A DNA stretch of 12,816 nucleotides from Pseudomonadota bacterium (GTDB lineage Bacteria > Pseudomonadota > Alphaproteobacteria > Azospirillales > Azospirillaceae). Made by a program: the position numbers and the translations under genes. Position 1 is the stretch's first letter. The number at the start of each line of letters is the position of its first letter. Location of the stretch: positions 1 to 12,816 of the forward strand of contig JAEZID010000171.1 of assembly GCA_023416195.1 (NCBI GenBank). The letters run 5' to 3'. The notes under the pieces were generated by a model. That model was not told the origin of the DNA. It was given only the letters and a program-made list of their open reading frames with translations, and ran no database searches. Shown piece after piece: positions 1 to 6,296 of this stretch.

Positions 1-86
1 GATCCCATTCCGAACTCGGCCGTGAAACGCCTCAGCGCCGATGGTACTGCGTCTTAAGACGTGGGAGAGTAGGTCGCCGCCAGGTC
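1..86 (+). rRNA. rrf: 5S ribosomal RNA, 3' part (5' end outside window)
   Basis: The first ~86 bases match the 3' two-thirds of a bacterial 5S rRNA. The CCGAACTCGG segment and GTGAAACGC are present, then CGATGGTACTGCG, the GTGGGAGAGTAGG segment, and a terminal GCCGCCAGGTC that would pair with the missing 5' end. The usual length is about 115-120 nt, so roughly 30 nt lie to the left of the window. This marks the end of an rRNA operon transcribed rightward. The exact 3' end was placed by eye and may be off by a few bases. Confidence 0.93.
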
Positions 87-156
87 GCCACGACGCACAC
101 CAAGCCAAACCCAACGAGCAGAACGTACAAAGCCCGGCCAGAAGAGCCCGGTTTAC

Positions 157-173
157 GGCCCTTCAGGCGGGCC
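157..173 (+). terminator. Possible weak hairpin downstream of the rRNA operon
   Basis: GGCCC at 157-161 can pair with GGGCC at 169-173 around a 7-nt loop, about 70 nt after the 5S gene. The downstream sequence is A-rich (AAAAAATCTTT) rather than a clean T-run, so this is at best an imperfect intrinsic terminator. The position suits the end of the rRNA operon, but the structure is short and could be chance in such GC-rich DNA. Confidence 0.3.
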
Positions 174-201
174 AAGCACCAAAAAATCTTTGGACGTTTT
201 G

Positions 202-234
202 AAAAGAACGCGCCGGAACTTCGGGTCCGGCGCG
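202..234 (-). terminator. Rho-independent terminator for the leftward ATPase gene
   Basis: CGCGCCGGA at 209-217 and TCCGGCGCG at 226-234 form a perfect 9-bp GC-rich stem with an 8-nt loop. Read on the minus strand, the stem is followed directly by TTCTTTTC (208 down to 201), a typical T-rich tail. It lies 60 nt past the stop codon of the minus-strand gene ending at 295, so it is well placed to end that transcript. It would also help separate that transcript from the converging rRNA operon. Confidence 0.7.
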
Positions 235-274
235 CGAAGCCGTTTGTCCGGCCGCGTTCTCAACACGGTGTTTC

Positions 275-301
275 GGCGTGAGCGGCCCCTACGCTCACGC
301 C
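275..301. repeat. Perfect 10-bp inverted repeat overlapping the ATPase stop codon
   Basis: GGCGTGAGCG at 275-284 and CGCTCACGCC at 292-301 are perfect inverse complements around a 7-nt loop. The right arm includes the stop codon of the minus-strand gene (295-297) and its last sense codon. No T-run follows on either strand, so it is not a classic intrinsic terminator. It could protect the 3' end of the mRNA, or bind a protein as a DNA palindrome. The structure is directly visible; its function is unknown. Confidence 0.6.
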
Positions 302-1836
302 ACGGCGAAGAGGTCGTCGCCCTCCGGGCTTTCGTCGGCGTTGGGATCGCCGAGCGCGGTTTCCCAACCGAGCGCCGGCAGGGAAATGGCGCGCGTGTTG
401 CCGAGGCCGCTGCGCGTGGCGATGAAGCCGCGCTGCTCCATGTAGGTCAGCAGGCGCCGCGCCCGGCCGCGCGAACGGCTGCCGCAGGCGCGAGCCACGT
501 CGGCGTCGGACGGGCAGGGCAGGTGGTCGAGCGCGGCGCGCGCCAGCATCAGGAAAACGACCTGGATGTCCTCCGGCAGTGTCGCCGCGACTTCCGTTGC
601 CTTGGTCCACGCGGGGTTTTCCTCTGCGGTCTGCCCGGCACCGGCGCGGGCGGTGGCCAGCTTGCGGCGGAAGGCCGGCAGTTCGAGGAGTTCGCCACGG
701 ACCTCCCGGTTGCGGCAGCGGACCAGGAAATCCTGATAGAGGACGGCGATGGAGCGGTAGGGCGCCTCCGGGTCGGTCAGCACCTCGCGCAAAACCTCCT
801 CGTAGGTGGTCTGGCGCTTGGCGGCTTGTTCCGGGGTTTCCGGCTCCTCGGCGGGTTCCTCGGGGATGGGATCGTCGATCGTGGCGGGGCTGATGACCGG
901 GCGCGGGCGCGAGAGTTGCGCCAGCAGGTCGGCGCTGGCCGAAGTGGAGGGGCGGCGCACCGGGTAGCGCGGCGGCTCCGGCTCGCCGGGCTTGAAGATC
1001 AGCTCGCGCGCGTCCTCCACCGGCGTGGCGGGCAGCGGCATCAGGGACGGGCTGCCGGTGCGCCCCTGCGTTTCCACCGCGCCGATGCGCAGGGGGAGCG
1101 GGCGGCGGGAGAGGGCTGGGCCGAGGGCGATGAAGTGGCCGCGCTCCAGATCGCGGAACATCTCGGCCTGTCGGCGCTCCATGCCCAGAAGGTCGGCGGC
1201 GCGGGCCATGTCGATGTCGAGGAAGGTGCGGCCCATCAGGAAGTTGGACGCCTCCGCCGCCACGTTCTTGGCGAGCTTGGCAAGGCGCTGGGTCGCGATC
1301 ACCCCGGCGAGGCCGCGCTTGCGGCCACGGCACATCAGGTTGGTCATGGCGCCGAGGGAGACCTTGCGTGCCTCGTCCGACACCTCGCCGGCGGCCGAGG
1401 GGGCGAACAGCTGCGCCTCGTCCACCACCACCAGCATCGGGTACCAGAAATCGCGGTCGGCGTCGAACAGACCGCCCAGGAAGGCGGCGGCGTGGCGCAT
1501 CTGCATTTCCGAGTCCAGCCCTTCCAGGTTCAGGACAACGGAGACGCGGTGCTGGCGCACGCGCGCGGCGACGCTTTGCAGGGCAGCTTCGGTGTGTTCG
1601 GAGGCGTCCACGACGATGTGGCCGAAACGCTCGGCCAGCGTCACGAAGTCGCCTTCCGGATCGATGATCGCCTGCTGGACCCACTGGGCGCTCTGTTCGA
1701 TCAGGCGGCGCAGCAGGTGCGACTTGCCGGAACCGGAATTGCCCTGCACCAGCAGGCGGGTCGCCAGCAGCTCCTCAAGGTCGAGCGTCGCCGGAGTGCC
1801 CGCCGTCGTCCGTCCCATGTTGATGCCGACCTTCAT
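295..1836 (-). CDS. HerA/DUF87-like P-loop ATPase
   Basis: A 513-residue ATP-binding protein of the HerA/DUF87 (FtsK-HerA) superfamily. These are hexameric ATPases that typically translocate or remodel DNA. The Walker A motif GNSGSGKS is at residues 32-39. IIDPEGDF at 57-64 is the HerA-style motif after the first strand. Walker B (MLVVVDEAQLF) has its acidic pair at D139-E140, and IATQR at 180-184 fits the following sensor strand. The C-terminal ~200 residues look like a linker followed by a helical, winged-helix-like region. I chose the ATG at 1836 over an upstream start at 2025: GAGGA lies about 10 bases before it, the protein then begins immediately before the ATPase fold, and the longer version would add 63 residues of low-quality sequence. 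No NurA nuclease neighbour is seen. The exact biological role is unknown. The gene is transcribed towards the rRNA operon and divergently from the EAL gene. Confidence 0.85.
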   Translation of the reverse strand: MKVGINMGRTTAGTPATLDLEELLATRLLVQGNSGSGKSHLLRRLIEQSAQWVQQAIIDPEGDFVTLAERFGHIVVDASEHTEAALQSVAARVRQHRVSVVLNLEGLDSEMQMRHAAAFLGGLFDADRDFWYPMLVVVDEAQLFAPSAAGEVSDEARKVSLGAMTNLMCRGRKRGLAGVIATQRLAKLAKNVAAEASNFLMGRTFLDIDMARAADLLGMERRQAEMFRDLERGHFIALGPALSRRPLPLRIGAVETQGRTGSPSLMPLPATPVEDARELIFKPGEPEPPRYPVRRPSTSASADLLAQLSRPRPVISPATIDDPIPEEPAEEPETPEQAAKRQTTYEEVLREVLTDPEAPYRSIAVLYQDFLVRCRNREVRGELLELPAFRRKLATARAGAGQTAEENPAWTKATEVAATLPEDIQVVFLMLARAALDHLPCPSDADVARACGSRSRGRARRLLTYMEQRGFIATRSGLGNTRAISLPALGWETALGDPNADESPEGDDLFAVA

Positions 1837-2023
1837 GCTCTGCCGTCCTCGTTCCGCTGAAGCCCACCCGTATAACGCAAAAGGGCGGCCGGGGACGAGA
1901 ACCGGTTTGGGTCCTTCCGGAGATCCGCTGAAAAGCGGAGGGGGAGTCACGAAACGGAAAAAATGATCTGCTACACACAGGGTTGCGCCCGAACGGGGTG
2001 CCGCAACAGTCGGTCCGCGTCCC
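1837..2023. promoter_or_regulatory. Divergent spacer between ATPase and EAL genes, with two hairpins
   Basis: This 187-bp spacer must hold the leftward ATPase start signals and probably the rightward EAL gene promoter. Two stem-loops are visible. TCCGCT (1924-1929) pairs with AGCGGA (1934-1939) across a GAAA tetraloop. GTTGCG (1982-1987) pairs with CGCAAC (2002-2007), with an inner CCC/GGG stem around GAAC. A lower-GC stretch at about 1953-1965 (AAACGGAAAAAATGA) is the likeliest place for promoter melting, but I see no convincing -35/-10 pair. The stem-loops do not match a riboswitch class that I recognise. Confidence 0.35.
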
Positions 2024-3874
2024 ATGAATTGGCTCTCGCCACAGATGACGGAGGGGCAGATAACGGAGGTGGAGCGTCGCGCCGTCCCGCCGGGGTGCGC
2101 GCCGGAGGCCGCCCTGCCCGACGATTGGCGCGCGACGCTGTCGGTTCTGGATTACGCGTTCCAGCCCATCGTGCAGATGCGCACCGGCCGCTGCCATGGG
2201 GTGGAGGCGCTGCTGCGCGGGTTCGGGCGCACGCCCTTTGCGGACGCATACGACCTGCTGGATGCGGCTTGCGCGCAGGGCGTGCTGGCCGAGGTGGAAT
2301 GCGCGCTGCACGGCAAGGCGGTGGAGGCCTATAGCGCGCTGGAGGGCTGGCCGGAGGCCAAGCTGTTCCTGAACATCGACGCGCGGCTGGTCGGGGTGCC
2401 GGGATCGCCCTGGCTGGACGGGCGGGCGTCGGGAGATCGGCGGTTGAGCGTCACGCTGGAAATTTCCGAACGGCGGGAGTTGCGGCCGGACAACAGCGTC
2501 GAGCGGGCCATCGAGGCGTACCGGCAGGCCGGGGTGGGCGTCGCCCTGGACGATTTCGGGGTCGGCTTCGCGGGGCTGCGCCTGCTGCACGAATCGAAGC
2601 CGGACTATGTGAAGATCGACCGCTATTTCGTGTCCGGCATCGACCGGGACATGCGCAAGCGGGCCATCGCCAACGCCCTGGTCGGCTACGCCCACGCCCT
2701 CGGCATTCTCATCATCGCGGAAGGGGTGGAGACGGAGACGGAGTTCCACACCTGCCGCGATCTCGGATGCGACTTCGCGCAGGGTTACCTGATCGGCCGG
2801 CCGAGCCTGGGCTTACGGCTGGTGCCGGAGAGCGTCCCGCGCGTGGAAGCCCTGAACCGCAAGGACCGCCGCAAGCCGAGCGAGGCGCATTGCCGCCTGT
2901 CGGAGGTGATCGAGCGGCTGGCCCCGCTGCCGGTGGAGTCGCCGAAGACGGACCTGCTGGAGTATTTCCGGGGCGACAACGCCTCGACCATCGCGCCTGT
3001 GGTGGATCACCAGCGCCGGCCGCTGGGGCTGATCCGGGAGCGCGACCTGAAACGCTTCGTCTATTCGCGCTTCGGCGGGGAGTTGCTGCGCAACCGGGGG
3101 CTTGGCGACACGCTGATGGAGTTGGTTGTCAAAAGCCCGGTCTGCGACATCTCCACGCCGCTGGATCGGGTGATCGAGGCCTTTTCGGCCGAGGAGTCCA
3201 GTGACGGGATCATCATCATCGAGGGCGGGGAGTATGCCGGCTTCCTGTCCAGCGGCGCGCTGATCCGGCTGGTGCACGAGCGCAACCTCGCCGTGGCGGC
3301 GGACCAGAACCCGCTGACCCGGCTGCCCGGCAACGCCGCCATCGTCCGCCACATCGAACGCGTGCTGGAGGACCGGGGGCGGCGGCATGTGCTGGCCTAT
3401 CTGGACTTCGACAATTTCAAGCCGTTCAACGACACGTTCGGTTTTCGGCAGGGGGATCGGGCCATTCTGATGTTCAGCGAGCGGCTGAAGGCCTGGGCTT
3501 CCGGAGGGGCTTCCGGAGGGGCGGGCGGTGCCGATGCGTTCGCGGGACACATTGGCGGCGACGACTTCTTCCTGGCGGTCAGCGGGGCTGAGGAAGACGA
3601 GACGCTGAAGCGTTTGGCGGAGCTGGTCGCGCTGTTCCGGTCGGACGCCGAGAGCCTGTACGACCCGGAGACGCGCGAAGCCGGGCGGTTCCTGGCGAAG
3701 GACCGGTACGGCAGTGTGCGGGAATTCCCGCTTCTGTCGGCGAGCGGGGTGGCCGTCATCATCGCGCCGGGGCCGCATCGGCTGACCCCGGACACCATCA
3801 ACGCGGCGATTGCCAATCACAAGGCGGACGCGAAGGGGCGCGCGGACAAGCTGAGCGTGGTGCGGTTGCCGTAA
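2024..3874 (+). CDS. EAL-CBS-GGDEF cyclic-di-GMP phosphodiesterase-like protein
   Basis: A 616-residue cytoplasmic signalling protein with no signal peptide or membrane segment. Residues ~40-265 form an EAL domain with the expected catalytic set: EAL(LRG) at 61-63, N117 in FLNID, E146 in LEISE, DDFG at 176-179, K197 in VKID, E233 in AEGVE and Q253 in AQGY. Hydrolysis of c-di-GMP is therefore expected. Residues ~300-425 look like a pair of CBS repeats, which often bind adenine nucleotides. Residues ~427-600 are a GGDEF domain whose signature is GGDDF (511-515). The RxxD inhibitory site and the usual arginine before the signature are missing, and a Gly/Ala-rich insert sits at 493-503. Cyclase activity is doubtful, and the domain may instead sense GTP. 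The start at 2024 lacks a strong ribosome site; an ATG at 2045 is the alternative. No genetic link to the paa genes is evident. Confidence 0.9.
   Translation: MNWLSPQMTEGQITEVERRAVPPGCAPEAALPDDWRATLSVLDYAFQPIVQMRTGRCHGVEALLRGFGRTPFADAYDLLDAACAQGVLAEVECALHGKAVEAYSALEGWPEAKLFLNIDARLVGVPGSPWLDGRASGDRRLSVTLEISERRELRPDNSVERAIEAYRQAGVGVALDDFGVGFAGLRLLHESKPDYVKIDRYFVSGIDRDMRKRAIANALVGYAHALGILIIAEGVETETEFHTCRDLGCDFAQGYLIGRPSLGLRLVPESVPRVEALNRKDRRKPSEAHCRLSEVIERLAPLPVESPKTDLLEYFRGDNASTIAPVVDHQRRPLGLIRERDLKRFVYSRFGGELLRNRGLGDTLMELVVKSPVCDISTPLDRVIEAFSAEESSDGIIIIEGGEYAGFLSSGALIRLVHERNLAVAADQNPLTRLPGNAAIVRHIERVLEDRGRRHVLAYLDFDNFKPFNDTFGFRQGDRAILMFSERLKAWASGGASGGAGGADAFAGHIGGDDFFLAVSGAEEDETLKRLAELVALFRSDAESLYDPETREAGRFLAKDRYGSVREFPLLSASGVAVIIAPGPHRLTPDTINAAIANHKADAKGRADKLSVVRLP
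3497..3520 (+). repeat. 12-bp tandem duplication inside the GGDEF coding region
   Basis: GCTTCCGGAGGG occurs twice in perfect tandem (3497-3508 and 3509-3520), in frame, and is followed by the related GCGGGCGGTGCC. It encodes repeated Ala-Ser-Gly-Gly in the loop just before the GGDDF signature. It looks like a slippage or duplication event that lengthened this loop by four residues. Confidence 0.85.
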
Positions 3875-3881
3875 CCGCCTC

Positions 3882-3987
3882 TGCCCCCTCCCTAACCCTC
3901 CCCCGCTCGCGCGGGAGAGGGGACTGCCGCCGCGATGCCCAAGCTCCCTCTCCTGCGACAGCGGGGGAGGGGCGGGGAGGGGGCAAT
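3882..3987. repeat. Interspersed inverted-pair repeat, copy 1 (between EAL gene and paaY)
   Basis: This is a 106-bp element bounded by terminal inverted repeats: TGCCCCCTCCC at 3882-3892 and GGGAGGGGGCA at 3976-3986. Each half contains its own hairpin (CCCGC/GCGGG in the left half), so the element is two ~45-bp palindromic units arranged head to head. It begins 8 nt after the EAL gene stop and ends 6 nt before the last base of paaY on the opposite strand. It fills the convergent gap and may act as a bidirectional terminator. Related copies lie at 9843-9955 and 12586-12675. Confidence 0.85.
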
Positions 3988-3993
3988 CGGAGC

Positions 3994-4608
3994 CTACGAC
4001 TTCACCTTGTACAGCGGCTGCGTATCCCCGCCCTCGACGCGCGGGCGGTTGGGTTCTTCCTCGGTCAGGGGATCGCATTCCACCATGGTGGCGAGGGAGC
4101 GGGCGGTCAGGCGCTGGTATTCGGCCGTGCCTTCGGCCTTCCAGGCGATTTCGTCCTCACGCAGCTCGCGGATCACCTTGGCGGGCAGGCCGGCGGCGAG
4201 GGTGCGCGGGGGTACCGCGAAGCCGGCCTTCACGAAGGCCATGGCGGCGACGATGGCCTCTTCGCCGATCACCGCGCCGTCCATGACCACCACGTTCATG
4301 CCGACCAGCGCGCCGCGCTTGACGACGCAGCCGTGCAGGACGGCGCCATGGCCGACATGCCCATCCACCTCGACCACCGCGTCATGGCCGGGAAAGGCGT
4401 GGAGCGTGCAGTTGTCCTGCACGTTGCTGCCCTCCTCCAGGATGATGCGGCCGAAGTCGCCGCGCAGGGAGGCGCAGGGGCCGACGTAGCAGCCGGCCCC
4501 CACGATCACGTCGCCGATCAGCACGGCGGACGGGTGCACGAAGGCGGTCGGGTGGACCACCGGCACCACGCCGTCGATGGCGTAGACCTTCGGACGCAGG
4601 CCCGTCAT
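3994..4608 (-). CDS. paaY: PaaY, phenylacetate-pathway thioesterase (gamma-carbonic-anhydrase fold)
   Basis: A 204-residue left-handed beta-helix (hexapeptide repeat) protein of the PaaY family; about 200 residues is usual. Known family role: hydrolysis of ring-derived CoA thioesters (such as the tropone-type 2-hydroxycyclohepta-1,4,6-triene-1-formyl-CoA) that would otherwise trap CoA. Visible signs are hexapeptide repeats from ~residue 20, LRGDFG, NVQDNCTLHAFPG, and the histidine-bearing GHVGHGAVLHGC segment that supplies zinc ligands in gamma-class enzymes. The C-terminal tail after the repeats matches PaaY rather than plain carbonic anhydrase-like proteins. The start at 4608 is supported by a strong AAGGGGGGAAG ribosome site that overlaps the end of paaN. 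The 11-nt gap to paaN indicates the same transcript. Confidence 0.93.
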   Translation of the reverse strand: MTGLRPKVYAIDGVVPVVHPTAFVHPSAVLIGDVIVGAGCYVGPCASLRGDFGRIILEEGSNVQDNCTLHAFPGHDAVVEVDGHVGHGAVLHGCVVKRGALVGMNVVVMDGAVIGEEAIVAAMAFVKAGFAVPPRTLAAGLPAKVIRELREDEIAWKAEGTAEYQRLTARSLATMVECDPLTEEEPNRPRVEGGDTQPLYKVKS

Positions 4609-4619
4609 GCTTCCCCCCT

Positions 4620-6296
4620 TCAGGCCGCGACCGGAACGCGGGTCTGGACAACGCGGAAGCGGCTCGCCACGAAGGCGAGGTCGCAGAGCGCCGCGTTGCA
4701 GGCCGGGTTGGCGCCGGTGCCGTGGAAGTCGCTGAAGGCCGCCGACTGGTTGACGAACACGCCGCCGGTCAGGTTGACGGAGAGCGCTACGCCGGCCTCG
4801 GTGAAGGCGTCCTGGGCCTTTTCGATGGTGTTCTGGTCGGTGCTGTAGAGCGCGGCGGTCAGGGCGCCCTTGCTGCGGGCAAGCGCGGTGGCGCGGGTCA
4901 GGGCGTCCTCGGTGCTGTCCACCTTCACGATCATGGAGATGGGGCCGAAGAGTTCCTGGCCGTATTTCTCTTCGTCCTTGGCGTCGAGGACGAGGATCAC
5001 GGGGGTATGGACGCGGGCGTCGGCGAACTTCGGGTGGTCCACCTTGCGGGAGGCCAGCGCCACGGTGCCGAGGCCGTGGGCGTCCTGAAGGCGCTTCAGG
5101 GTGGCGTCGGACTGGATGGCGCCCAGCACCTCGACCGCGCGTTCGGCATCGGACAGGAACTTGTCGGTGGCGCCGGCGATGGCCTGGACGACCTGATCGA
5201 AGCTGAACTGTTCGCCGCCGGCCCGGATGCCGTCCTTCGGCACGAAGATCGCCTGCGGGGTCGTGCACATCTGCCCGGAATAGAGCGACAGCGAGAAGGC
5301 GAGGTTGCGCGCCATGCCCTTCGGGTCGTCGGTCGAATCAATGACGACCGTGTTGACGCCGGCCTTCTCGGTGAAGGCCTGGGCCTGACGGGCGTTCTGC
5401 TCCAGCCAGTTGCCGAATTCGCTGGAGCCGGTGAAGTCGATCAGCGCGACCTCCGGCCGGGTGGCGAGGTCCTTGGCAATGGGCGCGTCGGCGCTGTCGG
5501 CGGCCAGCGTGACGAGGTTCGGATCGAGGCCGGCTTCGGTCAAGACCTCGCGGCAGACCTCGACCGTGATGGCCAGCGGCAGGATGCCGGCCGGGTGCGG
5601 CTTCACGATCACGGGGTTGCCGGTGACGAGGCTGGCGAACAGGCCCGGATAGCCGTTCCAGGTCGGGAAGGTGGCGCAGCCGATCATCACGGCGACGCCG
5701 CGCGGCACCACCTCGAACACCTTGTCCATGACCAGCGGCGGATTCTTGCCCTGCGGCTTTTCCCAGCGGGCGGAGGGGGCCTGATCGGTCATCGCCTTCC
5801 AGCCGTAGGTGACGGCCTCAAGACCCCGGTCCTGGGCGTGCGGGCCGCCGGCCTGGAAGGCCATCATGAAGGCCTGGCCGGTGGTGTGCTGGACGGCGTT
5901 GGCGATTTCGAAGCTGCGCTTGTTCAGGCGCGTCAGGATTTCCACGCAGACTCCGGCGCGGCCGTCCGGACCGGCCTTGCGCCAGCCGGGCATGGCAGCC
6001 TTGGCGGCGGCGATCAGCGCGTCCAGGTCGGGCTTCGGGTAGGTCACGCCAAGGTCGAAGCCGAAGGGCGAGCGTTCGGCGCCGACGAAGCCGCTGCCGG
6101 CGGGCTGGTCCAGCGGAAACAGCTTGTTCAGGCGGGCCTTGAAGGCGGTCTCGCCGTCCGCGGCGGCGGTTTCGCCATAGGCGCGGGGGCTCGGCATCTC
6201 GGCGAAGGGCGACCAGTAGCCGCGCTGGCGCGAGGCGGCAACGGCCTGATCCAGGGTGGCGCGGTGGCGCTCGAACAGCTCTTGCGGGGTGGTCAT
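4620..6296 (-). CDS. paaN: PaaN, ring-cleavage semialdehyde dehydrogenase (no MaoC domain)
   Basis: A 558-residue aldehyde dehydrogenase superfamily protein that matches the stand-alone PaaN type. Expected role: NADP-dependent oxidation of the open-chain 3-oxo-5,6-dehydrosuberyl-CoA semialdehyde formed after opening of the oxepin ring. Visible motifs are VKPHP with K232 (cofactor site), FTGSSEFG at 288-295 (glycine motif), E310 in AFTEKAG (general base) and the nucleophile C344 in YSGQMCTTP. E. coli PaaZ carries an additional C-terminal MaoC-type hydratase of ~130 residues; that is absent here, so ring hydrolysis must come from another protein. The ATG at 6296 overlaps the flavodoxin stop by 4 nt (ATGA), with a GGAGGAG ribosome site 9 nt upstream inside the flavodoxin gene. 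It is followed closely by paaY. Confidence 0.93.
   Translation of the reverse strand: MTTPQELFERHRATLDQAVAASRQRGYWSPFAEMPSPRAYGETAAADGETAFKARLNKLFPLDQPAGSGFVGAERSPFGFDLGVTYPKPDLDALIAAAKAAMPGWRKAGPDGRAGVCVEILTRLNKRSFEIANAVQHTTGQAFMMAFQAGGPHAQDRGLEAVTYGWKAMTDQAPSARWEKPQGKNPPLVMDKVFEVVPRGVAVMIGCATFPTWNGYPGLFASLVTGNPVIVKPHPAGILPLAITVEVCREVLTEAGLDPNLVTLAADSADAPIAKDLATRPEVALIDFTGSSEFGNWLEQNARQAQAFTEKAGVNTVVIDSTDDPKGMARNLAFSLSLYSGQMCTTPQAIFVPKDGIRAGGEQFSFDQVVQAIAGATDKFLSDAERAVEVLGAIQSDATLKRLQDAHGLGTVALASRKVDHPKFADARVHTPVILVLDAKDEEKYGQELFGPISMIVKVDSTEDALTRATALARSKGALTAALYSTDQNTIEKAQDAFTEAGVALSVNLTGGVFVNQSAAFSDFHGTGANPACNAALCDLAFVASRFRVVQTRVPVAA

Noticed and set aside
190..1860. Long open frame on the plus strand (556 codons) opposite the HerA-like ATPase
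   Set aside because: It is antisense to a gene with clear Walker motifs, has the Arg/Gly/Ala-rich, domain-free composition typical of shadow frames in high-GC DNA, and shows no recognisable family.
1924..1970. Possible c-di-GMP riboswitch upstream of the EAL gene
   Set aside because: The GAAA-capped stem was suggestive, but the conserved cores of the known c-di-GMP riboswitch classes are not found around it.
1837..2025. Longer version of the ATPase starting at 2025
   Set aside because: The additional 63 residues have no family resemblance and would overlap the EAL gene start. The ATG at 1836 has a ribosome site and leads straight into the ATPase fold.
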